Shown in pieces: positions 1 to 8,510 of a DNA stretch of 64,000 nt. The stretch's first letter is position 1. Every line of letters begins with the position of its first letter. This stretch comes from Acinetobacter variabilis. Its GTDB lineage: Bacteria; Pseudomonadota; Gammaproteobacteria; Pseudomonadales; Moraxellaceae. The stretch covers positions 1,688,077-1,752,076 of the forward strand of contig NZ_KB850113.1 in the NCBI RefSeq assembly GCF_000369625.1. The letters run 5' to 3'. Both the position numbers and the translations under genes were made by a program. The notes beneath the pieces are model-generated. The model saw nothing but the letters and a program-made list of their open reading frames with translations. It had not been told where the DNA came from and made no database searches.

Positions 1-352
1 CCGATGATGAGTGACTATATTTTTCTGACATTATTTCATTTCAACTTTAAGTTTTAATCGCGACAAATTAACGTAAAAAACCCGGAATACAAAAAGAAAA
101 TTCGCATCATTTGTATTTTCCAACTAATCTTGCAAGTTAATTTATTTTTCTTATATCAATATTCATTTATCTTTAGTCTTAGTTTTAAGGCGCAATGAAT
201 ACAGGATTTTTCTTGTCAAAGCGCTGAAACTATGTAAAAAATAGAATACAAATCCGCCAATATTCGCGTTTAGGATGAGCGCGCATGGCATAGCAATTGC
301 TTTTCAATCAACATCTCAAATAAAGCTGACACGGATAAATAAGAAGAAATTT
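1..352. other. Intergenic region upstream of the AGCS symporter gene
   Basis: No gene is supported here. The stretch is very AT-rich and has stops in all frames at short intervals. An in-frame ATG at 275 would add 26 residues to the downstream symporter, but those residues do not resemble the family, so I treat 275-352 as leader. The promoter presumably lies here, but no convincing -35/-10 pair with proper spacing was found. Confidence 0.5.
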
Positions 353-1699
353 ATGCAAAATTTACAAAGCATCATGGAAACCGTCAGTGGCTGGGTCTGG
401 GGCCCTTATATGCTGGTCCTCATTGTCGGTACCGGTATATTCCTGACCTTCCGCCTGCTGTTCTGGCAGTTCCGCATGTTGCCACTGGCCTTTAAACAGG
501 TTTTTGGCAAACACCCTTCGCATGAAGGCGATATTTCCCAGTTTGGCTCACTCATGACCGCACTGTCAGCTACCATCGGTACCGGTAATATTGCCGGTGT
601 GGCAACTGCCTGTGTGCTGGGTGGTCCTGGGGCCGTATTCTGGATGTGGATGACTGCCCTGTTCGGAATGGCAACCAAATATGGCGAAGGTGTACTGGCC
701 GTCAAATACCGGGTTAAAAATGAACGCGGTGAAATGTCTGGCGGTCCAATGTATTACATTGAGCGTGGCCTGAAATGGAAATGGCTGGCGCTGATCTTTG
801 CGTTCTTTGGTGCTGTCGCATCTTTCGGAATTGGTAGTTCAGTTCAGTCCAACACTGTTGCACTTGCAGTAGAAAATGGTTTCGGTCTGGAAACCTGGGT
901 TACAGGGATCGTAATCACTGCATTTTCTGCACTGGTAATTCTGGGCGGGATTAAGTGGATTTCTAGAGCTGCTTCTTTCATTGTACCGATCATGGCGATT
1001 GGTTATGTAGCGGGCGGTCTGATCATTATTTTCACCCATCTCGATTTAGTGGGTCCTGCACTAAAAATGATTTTCACCTATGCTTTTACTGGTGAAGCTG
1101 CCGTAGGTGGTGCGATTGGTGCGGCGATTCGTTATGGTGTCGCGCGTGGTGTATTCTCAAATGAAGCTGGTATGGGTTCAGCACCGATTGCCGCAGCTGC
1201 TGCAAAAACCGATCACCCTGCACGTCAAGGCTTGGTTTCCATGACCGGAACCTTTATTGACACGATTATTGTCTGTTCGATTACCGGTATTGTCTTGGTG
1301 ATGGGCTTCATCATGGCCGGCAGTGATTTTGGTGGACAAACCGGTGCTGTTCTGACCGTTTCTACATTTAACAAACTGCTGCCAGGTGTTGGTGGCTGGA
1401 TTGTGACCTTCGGCATTATCTTCTTCGCCTATTCCACCATTTTAGGCTGGAGCTACTACGGGGAAAAATGTGCAACCTATCTGCTCGGTGAAAAATTTGT
1501 ATTCCCTTATCGCATCATTTATATCGCTTCAGTATTTATTGGCTGTGTAGCAACACTGGATCTGGTCTGGCTGTTCGCAGACACATTCAACGGTTTGATG
1601 GCGATTCCAAACTTGATCGGCCTGCTACTGCTGTCTGGGGTGATCGTGAAAGAATCCAAAGATTTTATTGCTCGCCGTAAATCAGGTGAACTGTATTAA
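353..1699 (+). CDS. Sodium:alanine/glycine symporter, AGCS family
   Basis: Inner-membrane secondary transporter that should import a small amino acid (alanine or glycine in characterised members) with sodium. The protein is 448 residues from the ATG at 353, the usual AGCS length, with about ten hydrophobic segments. The family signature GTGNIAGVATA lies near residue 90, followed by the conserved GGPMYYIERGL stretch and a later FSNEAGMGSAP segment. I prefer the start at 353 (MQNLQSIM) because the first transmembrane segment follows at the normal distance; the upstream ATG at 275 adds an atypical polar tail. The gene stands alone and is followed by a hairpin terminator. Substrate is inferred from the family only. 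Confidence 0.9.
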   Translation: MQNLQSIMETVSGWVWGPYMLVLIVGTGIFLTFRLLFWQFRMLPLAFKQVFGKHPSHEGDISQFGSLMTALSATIGTGNIAGVATACVLGGPGAVFWMWMTALFGMATKYGEGVLAVKYRVKNERGEMSGGPMYYIERGLKWKWLALIFAFFGAVASFGIGSSVQSNTVALAVENGFGLETWVTGIVITAFSALVILGGIKWISRAASFIVPIMAIGYVAGGLIIIFTHLDLVGPALKMIFTYAFTGEAAVGGAIGAAIRYGVARGVFSNEAGMGSAPIAAAAAKTDHPARQGLVSMTGTFIDTIIVCSITGIVLVMGFIMAGSDFGGQTGAVLTVSTFNKLLPGVGGWIVTFGIIFFAYSTILGWSYYGEKCATYLLGEKFVFPYRIIYIASVFIGCVATLDLVWLFADTFNGLMAIPNLIGLLLLSGVIVKESKDFIARRKSGELY

Positions 1700-1724
1700 T
1701 AAAATTTAAAACCCTTAATAAAAG

Positions 1725-1748
1725 AGCCACGTTCATCGTGGCTTTTTT
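1725..1748 (+). terminator. Rho-independent terminator after the AGCS gene
   Basis: Seven-base stem AGCCACG / CGTGGCT with a five-base loop, followed by a T-run. The A-rich left side suggests it may also serve the convergent minus-strand gene ending at 1773. Confidence 0.8.
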
Positions 1749-1772
1749 ATCAATTTAAGTTTGCTAAAACTA

Positions 1773-2198
1773 TCAGTTCACACGGCCAGAAAATTCATCA
1801 TCATGAGCTTGATTTAGATTTAAGAACTCTTCACGATCGGCTTCAATCTCAAGAGCAGTTTCTAGAGATAATACAAAGAACAGTACACCCGGAATTTTCA
1901 TTTCCCCTTCGGCATCTTCCAGATGTTCACTGACCATTTGGTAAATTGGATTGGCTTCATCAAATGGCACATCGATATAAAGATCACCTGAATAACTTTC
2001 AATTACGCCAGGCTGTTCTATGCCCATACAGGGTGCAAAATTAATTTGGCGTTGCTCTAGCCATTCCATCAGGTTCTGACGTAAATGATAGGACTCAGCA
2101 TCTGCATTTTCATGTTCGTAATTTTCAAAATGTACAAATAATACATCACGGTCTTTTTCACGTGCGATCGCATCGATATGTTTTAAAAGATGTGGCAT
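1773..2198 (-). CDS. Conserved hypothetical protein, acidic, about 141 residues
   Basis: I do not recognise a named family. The protein is soluble and acidic, with no signal peptide or membrane segment. It begins MPHLLKHIDAIAREKDRD and contains a run suggestive of a small alpha/beta fold (DVLFVHFENY; IPGVLFFVLSLETALEIEADREEFL). It lies convergent to the AGCS gene and divergent from radA, with about 190 bases to the radA start. Codon use looks like that of neighbouring core genes, so a real chromosomal gene is likely, but function is unknown. Confidence 0.7.
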   Translation of the reverse strand: MPHLLKHIDAIAREKDRDVLFVHFENYEHENADAESYHLRQNLMEWLEQRQINFAPCMGIEQPGVIESYSGDLYIDVPFDEANPIYQMVSEHLEDAEGEMKIPGVLFFVLSLETALEIEADREEFLNLNQAHDDEFSGRVN

Positions 2199-2386
2199 GT
2201 CAGGATTCCTGTACCCGTGATGAATTTTCTCATTATAGAAGGTATTTCACTTTCATGTAGAAAGGTGAATTCATAAGCGTCATATGCTGACGTAAATCAG
2301 TGACTTTTTCAGCCAAAGGTCTTGGTTTTCAGTCTCATTCACCGCTATGCTGTAGCCCCCATTCCCAATATTTATTTTCGGAAATT

Positions 2387-3775
2387 ATGGCTAAAGCAAA
2401 AAGTGTGTATCGTTGTGAACAATGTGGAGCAGACCATCCTAAATGGGCGGGTCAGTGTTCTGAATGTGGGGAATGGAACAGTCTGGTAGAAGTCAGTATT
2501 GCGCCAGCAACGACACATCGTGCTCAGCCAAAAATTGGAGGTTATGCCGGTCAGGCAGCAGCGATTACCACCTTAAACAAAGTCTCCGTTTCACATGAAA
2601 CCCGGTTGCAAACCGGGATTGGTGAGTTTGACCGAGTCTTAGGCGGTGGTCTCGTTACAGGTTCTGTGGTGCTGATTGGTGGTGACCCGGGGATTGGTAA
2701 GTCAACTATCCTATTGCAAACCGCAACCCATATGGCAGCAGGCAATAGCTCTGCCCTGTATGTGACAGGTGAAGAATCTTTATCTCAGGTGGCATTACGC
2801 GCCCAGCGTCTGGACTTACCAACTAACCAACTGAAAGTCATGGCAGAAACCTGTGTGGAACGCATTTGCGAGGTGCTTGCACAGGAACGTCCTGCTGTTG
2901 CGATTTTGGACTCGATTCAGACTTTATATACCGAAACCTTGCAGTCTGCACCAGGTGGTGTGTCACAGATTCGTGAATCTGCAGCCCTACTGACCCGTTT
3001 CGCCAAAAATAGCGGCACTGCCCTGTTTATTGTTGGTCACGTGACCAAAGAAGGTGCCTTAGCAGGTCCGCGTGTATTGGAACATATGGTGGACTGTGTG
3101 CTGTATTTTGAAGGCCAGTCGGATTCTCGTTACCGTATGATCCGCGCAGTCAAAAACCGTTTCGGTGCAGTCAATGAACTTGGCGTCTTTGGCATGACCG
3201 ATAAAGGTCTGCGTGAAGTCGCCAATCCATCTGCCATTTTCCTCAGTCGTTATGATGAAGCGATTCCAGGTTCCATCGTCATGATTAGCCGTGAAGGAAC
3301 TCGCCCACTCCTGGTTGAAGTTCAGGCTTTGGTCGATGATGCCCATGGCCAGCCACGCCGTGTAGCCTTGGGGTTAGAGCAGAATCGTCTGAATATGCTG
3401 CTGGCCGTGATGCACCGTCATGGTGGCGTACAAACATCTGGTCAGGATGTCTATGTCAATATCGTCGGTGGTTTAAAGATTACTGAAACCGGTTCTGACT
3501 TGGCTGTACTTTTAGCCTGTGCATCCAGTATCCGGACTAAAGCCTTGCCTCAGCAACTCGCTGTTTTTGGTGAAGTTGGTCTTTCTGGCGAAATTCGTCC
3601 GGTGCCGAATGGTCAGGAGCGTCTGAAGGAAGCTGTTAAACACGGTTTTAAATATATTATTTTGCCGCGTGCCAATGCACCGCAAAAACCGATTCCCGGC
3701 GTGCAGGTCATTGCTGTAGCCCGATTGCATGAGGCTCTGAGTGAAGCTATGAGCCTAAGTGATGAACTCAGCTAG
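2387..3775 (+). CDS. radA: DNA repair protein RadA (Sms)
   Basis: RecA-like ATPase that processes branched recombination intermediates and drives branch migration. It has 462 residues from the ATG at 2387. An N-terminal C4 zinc finger (CEQCG...CSECG, residues 10-27) is followed by the RecA-type core with Walker A GGDPGIGKST (near residue 100), the RadA-specific KNRFG motif and a C-terminal Lon-protease-like domain (DVYVNIVGGLKITETGSDLAV onward). A GTG at 2300 in the same frame would add 29 residues without family support, so the ATG giving MAKAKSVYRCEQCG is chosen. Neighbours are unrelated. Confidence 0.96.
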   Translation: MAKAKSVYRCEQCGADHPKWAGQCSECGEWNSLVEVSIAPATTHRAQPKIGGYAGQAAAITTLNKVSVSHETRLQTGIGEFDRVLGGGLVTGSVVLIGGDPGIGKSTILLQTATHMAAGNSSALYVTGEESLSQVALRAQRLDLPTNQLKVMAETCVERICEVLAQERPAVAILDSIQTLYTETLQSAPGGVSQIRESAALLTRFAKNSGTALFIVGHVTKEGALAGPRVLEHMVDCVLYFEGQSDSRYRMIRAVKNRFGAVNELGVFGMTDKGLREVANPSAIFLSRYDEAIPGSIVMISREGTRPLLVEVQALVDDAHGQPRRVALGLEQNRLNMLLAVMHRHGGVQTSGQDVYVNIVGGLKITETGSDLAVLLACASSIRTKALPQQLAVFGEVGLSGEIRPVPNGQERLKEAVKHGFKYIILPRANAPQKPIPGVQVIAVARLHEALSEAMSLSDELS

Positions 3776-3892
3776 CTTTAATCGATAAATCTTGCGAAAA
3801 GCCTAAAAAAATACACATTTTTGATTGAAATCCCCTATAAAGCCTATATAAATAGAGTATTCAAATAAGTTTTTTTCACATAGGAAAATTGA

Positions 3893-4894
3893 ATGGAAGT
3901 TCGACAGCGTGGTTTGATTGCAGGTCTTTTAACAGCAGCATTACTGGTTGCTCCTTTAACTGCTGAAGCAAAACGTGCCGGTGGCGGTAAAAGCCATGGT
4001 ATGCAACGTTCTGCTGCGCCTACTCAATCTTATCAACAACCTCGTCAAGCTGCGCCAGCACAACAGGCTCCAGCCGCTGGTGCTGCAACTCAGCAAAGAT
4101 CTGGCCCAGGCGTAGGTAGTATGGTTGCTGCCGGTGTAGCAGGTGCTGCAGTGGGTGCAGTTGCTGCCAATGCGCTGGCTGATGACAAAGAAGTACAAGC
4201 GGCTTCTGAAGCTCAAGTAGCTCAACAGCAACAAGAGGAAAAAAGTGGTATTCCTGGGTGGATCTGGATTTTACTTGCTGCCGCTGTTGCCTTCTTCATT
4301 TTCCGTAAGATGGGCGCAAAAAAAAAAGTAGCTTCTAATCCATATGCCCCAAATAGTGGTGCTGGTCATTCAGCACCATTTGGTCAGACACCTCCTCGCG
4401 GTGGTGACAACACCAATATTTTTGGTCAGAACGTAGGTGGTAGTACAAGCACGAATGCACCGTTTGGTTCAGCTCCGGTAAATAACGCGCCATTTGGTGC
4501 AGCCTATACCAATAGCGGCAACCAGCTTCCAGATGGAACAGAACCTGCGACTTTCTTACGTGTTGCACGTCAGCGCTTCAACCACATTCAGTCAATGAAT
4601 ACGGCGAGCAACATTTCAGAAATTAAACGTTACCTAACCCCTGATCTTTACCAGTCGATGTATAACGACATTATGGCAAATCAGGATCAGGACGTAGCTG
4701 AGTTCTCTAACCTGAATGCAATGGTGGTAGATTCATCGAATGAGAATGGTCAATACGTAGTAAGCGTACGCTTCACTGGTACTGTAAGTGAAGACCTGAA
4801 TAGCCAACCTCAACCATTTGCTGAAATCTGGCACTTTGTCAAACCTGCCGGTTCTCAACAAGATTGGGTGGTTGCAGGAATCCAGCAAGACTAA
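3893..4894 (+). CDS. Tim44-like domain protein, exported and membrane-anchored
   Basis: 333 residues. A typical signal sequence (residues 1-26, ending AEA before KRAGGG) is followed by a low-complexity Gln/Ala/Pro-rich segment, a single transmembrane helix near 124-141 (GWIWILLAAAVAFFIF), a Gly/Asn-rich linker with repeated APFG motifs, and a C-terminal Tim44-like domain (about residues 215-333, starting FLRVARQRFNHIQSMN). Bacterial Tim44-domain proteins of this layout are widespread but poorly characterised; a role in envelope protein handling is only a guess. It is a single gene with its own terminator. Confidence 0.8.
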   Translation: MEVRQRGLIAGLLTAALLVAPLTAEAKRAGGGKSHGMQRSAAPTQSYQQPRQAAPAQQAPAAGAATQQRSGPGVGSMVAAGVAGAAVGAVAANALADDKEVQAASEAQVAQQQQEEKSGIPGWIWILLAAAVAFFIFRKMGAKKKVASNPYAPNSGAGHSAPFGQTPPRGGDNTNIFGQNVGGSTSTNAPFGSAPVNNAPFGAAYTNSGNQLPDGTEPATFLRVARQRFNHIQSMNTASNISEIKRYLTPDLYQSMYNDIMANQDQDVAEFSNLNAMVVDSSNENGQYVVSVRFTGTVSEDLNSQPQPFAEIWHFVKPAGSQQDWVVAGIQQD

Positions 4895-4920
4895 GTTTTT
4901 ATCTCATTAATCGTATATCA

Positions 4921-4945
4921 ACAGCGGCTTTCGGGCCGCTGTTTT
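4921..4945 (+). terminator. Terminator after the Tim44-domain gene
   Basis: Eight-base GC-rich stem ACAGCGGC / GCCGCTGT with a six-base loop, followed by TTTT. Confidence 0.8.
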
Positions 4946-5143
4946 GCTTTCTGAATCATTGAAAACTATTTAAATTTATTCTTGTTCTCTTTCTATTCAT
5001 TTTATTGTTATTCCCTTAAACAAATAGCTTAGTTTGCATGTTTTAAGCGCTATCAGTCGACTTTTGTACAAAAGCCAATTTTCAGATTAGCTTTTTTATT
5101 TTGAACCTTTTAATCTAGATACAAAGATATTTGAGATACTGAC

Positions 5144-5668
5144 ATGACTGAGCGTGTTTCTCCCCCTGCCACGCTGGCAAACCGCGCACTGGCAGGCAAT
5201 GCCGAAGCCCAATTTGAGCTTGCCGAACTCTATATGCAAAGCGAGCATGACGAAGACATCATGCTAGCCGAAGAGTGGGCATTGAAAGCAGCCAATGGTG
5301 GCTGGGTTGAAGCCATGTACTGGCTCGGTGAGGGTTATACGGTTTATGCCAAAGAAATCGCTGAGGAAGACCCAGAAGATTCTAAAGCTCACTTTGAGTT
5401 AGCCTATTACTGGTTGAGCAAAGCCAATTTTGAAAAACACCCTGCAGCGACTTTAGAACTGGCTGGTTTTTACCGTCGTGGTGATGTGGTCGAAAAAGAT
5501 GTTGAAAAATCTATCGCTCTTGTAAAGCAAGCAGCTGAATGGGGTGAAGTTCAAGCCATGCGTGATCTTGCCTTTATTTATGCCAATGGTCTTGGTGTGG
5601 TCGCTGATGACATACAGGCAGATTACTGGACTAAGAAAGCAGATGAAATTGAGCAGGACATAGAATAA
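5144..5668 (+). CDS. Sel1-like repeat (SLR) protein
   Basis: 174 residues, soluble and acidic. Sel1/TPR-like helical repeats are visible: NAEAQFELAELYMQ, GGWVEAMYWLGEGY, PAATLELAGFYRRGDVVEKD and GEVQAMRDLAFIYANGLGV, spaced 36-40 residues apart. Such repeats are protein-protein interaction scaffolds. No signal peptide is seen, so a cytoplasmic place is likely. The partner is unknown. It precedes the IS-disrupted accessory spot and is separated from it by a terminator. Confidence 0.8.
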   Translation: MTERVSPPATLANRALAGNAEAQFELAELYMQSEHDEDIMLAEEWALKAANGGWVEAMYWLGEGYTVYAKEIAEEDPEDSKAHFELAYYWLSKANFEKHPAATLELAGFYRRGDVVEKDVEKSIALVKQAAEWGEVQAMRDLAFIYANGLGVVADDIQADYWTKKADEIEQDIE

Positions 5669-5673
5669 ATAAC

Positions 5674-5699
5674 AAGCCCGTCAGATGATGGGCTTTTTT
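5674..5699 (+). terminator. Terminator after the Sel1-repeat gene
   Basis: Stem AAGCCCGTC / GATGGGCTT (one G-T pair), short loop, and a T-run of six bases. Confidence 0.8.
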
Positions 5700-5705
5700 A
5701 TTTTG

Positions 5706-6160
5706 TTAAACATTATTCCAACAACCTGAGCTTTTGCTATCAAAGAATTCAACTTCAATATTTGGAGAAATTCCTTTGATTAGCCTATAGATTCTATGAC
5801 ATTCATCCTGGTCTTGAGAATAAGTTGAAATAGCCACTTTAGCCACAATTTTATTTTTAAAAATTTGTTGGACTAAATGTGACTCTTGCTCCCCTAAACT
5901 CCATCCATAAATAACTAGATTAGAATTTTCAGCAATTAAACCTGATAAAACTTCATGAAAAACTGTACTTAAATATGGACTACTTTTTATCGATTCTAAT
6001 TTCTTAGTACCCGTACCTTCTGCTACAAATAATGGTATTTTTTCATCATTCCATTGTGAAGTAATACCCTCCAATAAACTTTCAAAATCTCCTCTCTGGA
6101 GTTTGTTTTCAATATTTTTTGCATTTCTAAAAATAGATAAGTTGCCGTGCTGATAAAAAG
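5706..6160 (-). pseudogene. DUF4917 protein, C-terminal fragment (cut off by an IS3 element)
   Basis: This is the last part of a minus-strand DUF4917 gene. Read from 6160 downward it begins with the second half of the FYQHGN motif region and continues in one frame to the stop at 5706. It contains LFVAEGTGTKKLESI, SPYLSTVFHEVL and the YGWSLGEQESH motif. Joined to the fragments at 7435-7563 and 8511-8957 after removal of both IS elements and one copy of each target duplication, it completes a 341-codon frame with no internal stop. The TTG at 6074 is a leucine codon of the original gene, not a start. As it stands the fragment has no promoter of its own and is presumed dead. Confidence 0.85.
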
Positions 6161-6202
6161 TGATATACGCTGAATTATCAGGAGACTTTCCCTTGGGAGA
6201 TT

Positions 6203-7057
6203 TTAGGCAGCCAACTTATAAAAGTCTTCGGCCATTTGATTTGGTGTCTTAAAACCCAAACCCTTTTGAATTCTTCGATGATTATAAAATAACTCAATGT
6301 ATTTTATAATATCTGCTTTGGCTTCTTCTCTGGTTTGATAGTTGTAATGATGCACTAACTCATTTTTCAGTATTCCCCAAAAGCTTTCAATCGGTGCATT
6401 ATCGTAACAGTCTCCGCGCTTGCTCATTGAACCTTGAAAACCATATTGCTCAAGTATATTTCGATATTCATGGCTGCAATATTGACTTCCTCTGTCTGAA
6501 TGCACAATCAGTTCTTTGGTTGGTTTTTGATTGTGAATAGCCATATTTAGCGCATTACAAACAAGCTGTGTTGTCATGCGCTCATTTAAGCTATAGCCAA
6601 CCACTTGCTTCGTGTAAAGGTCTTTTACCGCTGCTAAGTACAGCCATCCTTCAACAGTCCATATGTACGTAATATCACTTGACCATGCTTGATTTGGTCT
6701 AGTCATTGAGAATTGTTGCTCCAGCAGGTTTTCATAGATCGCTCGATTATGGTCACTATTCGTAGTCCTTTTAAAACGCTTGTGTCGCTTACAATACAGG
6801 TGGTTCAGCGCTTTTATCTGACGTACAGCGTACATACTCATTTTTATGCCCTGAGCTTGTAAGTATTTGGTTAATCGAATATAACCATAGCTCTGCCTTG
6901 TCTCCTCATGGGCTATTTTCACCAATATCGTCTGTTGATTTCGTTGAATCGTTCTTTTGCTCACGCCTCTCTTGAGCCAATCATAAAAACATGAAACTGA
7001 AACATGAAGTAATCGAGCCATTAAGGTAATTGGAAATGAATATCTTTTTTGTTTCAT
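6203..7057 (-). CDS. IS3-family transposase OrfB (DDE integrase part)
   Basis: 284 residues from the first ATG. Rve-type integrase core: catalytic DDE signature with WSSDITYI (first D), VHSDRGSQYCS (second D) and NAPIESFWGILKNE (E), then the usual C-terminal HRRIQKGLGFKTPNQ stretch. An N-terminal HTH_21-like region (ETRQSYGYIRLTKYL) is present. In IS3 elements OrfB is made as an OrfAB fusion by -1 frameshifting; the frame here is open upstream of the ATG into the end of orfA, in the -1 frame, as expected. Confidence 0.93.
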   Translation of the reverse strand: MKQKRYSFPITLMARLLHVSVSCFYDWLKRGVSKRTIQRNQQTILVKIAHEETRQSYGYIRLTKYLQAQGIKMSMYAVRQIKALNHLYCKRHKRFKRTTNSDHNRAIYENLLEQQFSMTRPNQAWSSDITYIWTVEGWLYLAAVKDLYTKQVVGYSLNERMTTQLVCNALNMAIHNQKPTKELIVHSDRGSQYCSHEYRNILEQYGFQGSMSKRGDCYDNAPIESFWGILKNELVHHYNYQTREEAKADIIKYIELFYNHRRIQKGLGFKTPNQMAEDFYKLAA

Positions 7058-7068
7058 ATAGGCGTACC

Positions 7069-7368
7069 TTACTGACTTTCTTTGGCAAAGTACGCTGCTG
7101 CCTTTTTTAAAAATTCACGTTCCATTTCAGCTATTTTGAGCTGTTGTTTGAGTTTTTTATTTTCTTCGAGTAGAGCGTTTAGATCAGGTGAATACTGTTT
7201 TGTACCTGCTAAAGTTCCAGCCTTTGCTTTGGTATTCCAATTTGAAAGAGTTTGCATTGAAATGCTAAGTTGTCTAGCTGTTTCCGAGACATTGCCTTGA
7301 TTGGCTTCAATTAATTTGATGGCTTCAGCTTTAAATTCTGTGGTGTAAGTCTTGTATTTCTTGCTCAT
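7069..7368 (-). CDS. IS3-family transposase OrfA (helix-turn-helix)
   Basis: 99 residues. Begins MSKKYKTYTTEFKAEAIKLI, a typical HTH_Tnp_1 start, with the recognition region NVSETARQLSISMQTLSNW and a leucine-zipper-like tail (LEENKKLKQQLKIAEMEREF). It binds the terminal repeats of the element. The stop lies a few codons past the point where the OrfB frame is already open, and the local run around GCCAAAGAAAG is a candidate -1 slippage site. Confidence 0.92.
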   Translation of the reverse strand: MSKKYKTYTTEFKAEAIKLIEANQGNVSETARQLSISMQTLSNWNTKAKAGTLAGTKQYSPDLNALLEENKKLKQQLKIAEMEREFLKKAAAYFAKESQ

Positions 7369-7434
7369 GGTAAACTCCTGATGAGTGTGTTTAGTTTACC
7401 AAGTTAAAACCTCCTGTTTTTTCAGCACACATCA

Positions 7435-7563
7435 AAGCTAAAGTAACTTCTCTTTCTCTACGAATAGGATTTCTTAAATCTTGCCAATTATCTCTAAATA
7501 ATCCGTTTGCTTGAAAACAATCTTTAAATTTATGCCCATCTTCATGTTTATTTCCGTACATTA
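7435..7563 (-). pseudogene. DUF4917 protein, middle fragment between two IS elements
   Basis: This short stretch is all that lies between the IS3 and IS5 elements. On the minus strand it encodes MYGNKHEDGHKFKDCF, then NGLFRDNWQDLRNPI and EVTLA, in the same frame as the two outer fragments. Restored junctions read LYWILI-MYGNKHEDGHKF on the N-terminal side and VTLA-FYQHGNL on the C-terminal side. This is what identifies the three pieces as one gene. Confidence 0.85.
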
Positions 7564-7571
7564 GACTTCCT

Positions 7572-8036
7572 TCATAAATCATTTTTCAACCAATTTAATT
7601 GTTTATCTTTCACCCAATCTAAATTGTATATGCCAGCAAGTAAATTAAACCGCAGGTTTAATCGTTTACGACGATTTCTATATACACAAGATAAAATCTT
7701 AAAACATTTCATCCTTCCAAATACATGCTCTACTTGAATTCGTCTACGACCAATCTCTTTATTTAACTTTTTTAATTCAGAATCTAGTTGTTCAGTTTTC
7801 TTTGCTTTAGATGGCATGAGGCATCCAAAACCCAATTTCTTTATCCCTAAATACCCCTTATCAACGATAAAAAAGGGCTTAAATTTTAATTTCCTCATGC
7901 TTTTTTTGAATATTTTAAAATCATGCATGCTTCCATGACTTCCACATACACTCAGTATTTCACCTGTTGTATAGTGCATAGATAGCTGAAATTTAAAGGT
8001 ATGTCGCTTTTTTTTACCGCTATACCATTTCTTCTG
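7572..8036 (-). CDS. IS5-family transposase, C-terminal part (second frame)
   Basis: The frame is open from just after the A8 run to the stop at 7572. It encodes QKKWYSGKKKRHTFK, which is the normal continuation of the first ORF, then VDKGYLGIKKLGF (second catalytic D), and an EHVFGRMKCFKIL segment containing the catalytic E, followed by YRNRRKRLNLRFNLLAGIYN. An internal ATG at 7979 is unlikely to be the true start because the conserved sequence begins upstream of it. It is probably expressed as a fusion with the upstream frame. Confidence 0.85.
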   Translation of the reverse strand, partial: QKKWYSGKKKRHTFKFQLSMHYTTGEILSVCGSHGSMHDFKIFKKSMRKLKFKPFFIVDKGYLGIKKLGFGCLMPSKAKKTEQLDSELKKLNKEIGRRRIQVEHVFGRMKCFKILSCVYRNRRKRLNLRFNLLAGIYNLDWVKDKQLNWLKNDL

Positions 8037-8424
8037 TTTTTTTTGGACGTTGAATTAATATTTCAGTTGCATCAATCACAACAACTTCCCAATCTACTTC
8101 ATCTCGATTAGGAAGTTGTTTTGGCAAGTTAAATTTTCCAGAACGGATTAAGGTATCTTCAATAACACGTGTGATACGAATTGCACTCGTTTCAGATACA
8201 CCGTAACTCATACCAAGATGAAAAAATGTTCGATATTCTCTCCAATATTCTATACATAAGAGCAAACGATCTTCCAACGGTAATTTATGCGGTCGTCCTT
8301 TACCAATATGACAAGGTAAATGCTTATTTAGCTCGGCCAACATGAGGTTAAATGTAGCCCAGCTAACACCGGTAAGCCTACGAAATTTAACGTCTGATAA
8401 TTTTTGAATATCTTTGAATTTCAT
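8020..8424 (-). CDS. IS5-family transposase, N-terminal part (first frame)
   Basis: 134 residues. Starts MKFKDIQKLSDVKFRRLTGV and contains the helix-turn-helix region (LLCIEYWREYRTFFHLGMSYGVSET is the family hallmark, quoted in part: EYRTFFHLG) and the first catalytic aspartate in VVVIDATEILIQRPKK. The frame ends shortly after an eight-A run at 8037-8044, where the product must shift by +1 (or -2) to enter the second frame. IS427-type elements commonly use such frameshifting or slippage. Confidence 0.87.
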   Translation of the reverse strand: MKFKDIQKLSDVKFRRLTGVSWATFNLMLAELNKHLPCHIGKGRPHKLPLEDRLLLCIEYWREYRTFFHLGMSYGVSETSAIRITRVIEDTLIRSGKFNLPKQLPNRDEVDWEVVVIDATEILIQRPKKTEEMV

Positions 8425-8510
8425 CCAAGAATTATCCCTTGAATTAAATAATTTTGCTGATTAATTTAAGATCAAATAAATTGTACGTTTTTTGATTTAT
8501 GACGGAAGTC

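Larger units (their letters stand above)
6161..7434 (-). mobile_element. IS3-family insertion sequence inside the DUF4917 gene
   Basis: The element is 1274 bp. Its ends are imperfect inverted repeats of about 36 bp that both start with TGAT (right end TGATGTGTGCTG..., left end TGATATACGCTG...) and share CAGGAG and CTTGG blocks. It is flanked by a 3-bp target duplication, AAG at 6158-6160 and 7435-7437, the length expected for IS3. It carries orfA and orfB in overlapping frames on the minus strand, so it looks intact. Removing it fuses codons to give VTLAFYQHGNL in the host gene, which confirms the boundaries. Confidence 0.93.
7564..8510 (-). mobile_element. IS5-family insertion sequence inside the DUF4917 gene
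   Basis: The element is 947 bp. Both ends begin GACTTCC, followed by one mismatch and then TCATAAATCA, which gives an 18-bp inverted repeat. It is flanked by a 2-bp TA target duplication (7562-7563 and 8511-8512), compatible with the IS427-like branch of IS5 (2-4 bp duplications). It holds two overlapping transposase frames on the minus strand. Excision restores the host reading frame exactly. Confidence 0.9.

Noticed and set aside
5706..6074. A free-standing 122-residue gene starting at TTG 6074
   Set aside because: The TTG is an internal leucine codon of the DUF4917 gene and there is no ribosome binding site before it.
6171..7424. Shorter IS3 ends beginning TGAA with a GC duplication
   Set aside because: The inverted repeat continues outward to TGAT on both sides, and the longer version gives a normal 3-bp duplication and a cleaner FYQHGN junction.
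7391..7582. A 63-residue hypothetical gene
   Set aside because: It is the middle piece of DUF4917 plus bases from both IS ends.
7558..8488. Alternative IS5 ends using a short CGTACA repeat (ACG duplication), or a 4-bp ATTT direct repeat
   Set aside because: Both also restore the frame, but they leave 9-13 extra or odd residues between the NYD and KFKDCF motifs and have almost no inverted repeat. The GACTTCC ends with the TA duplication give an 18-bp inverted repeat and a better protein junction.
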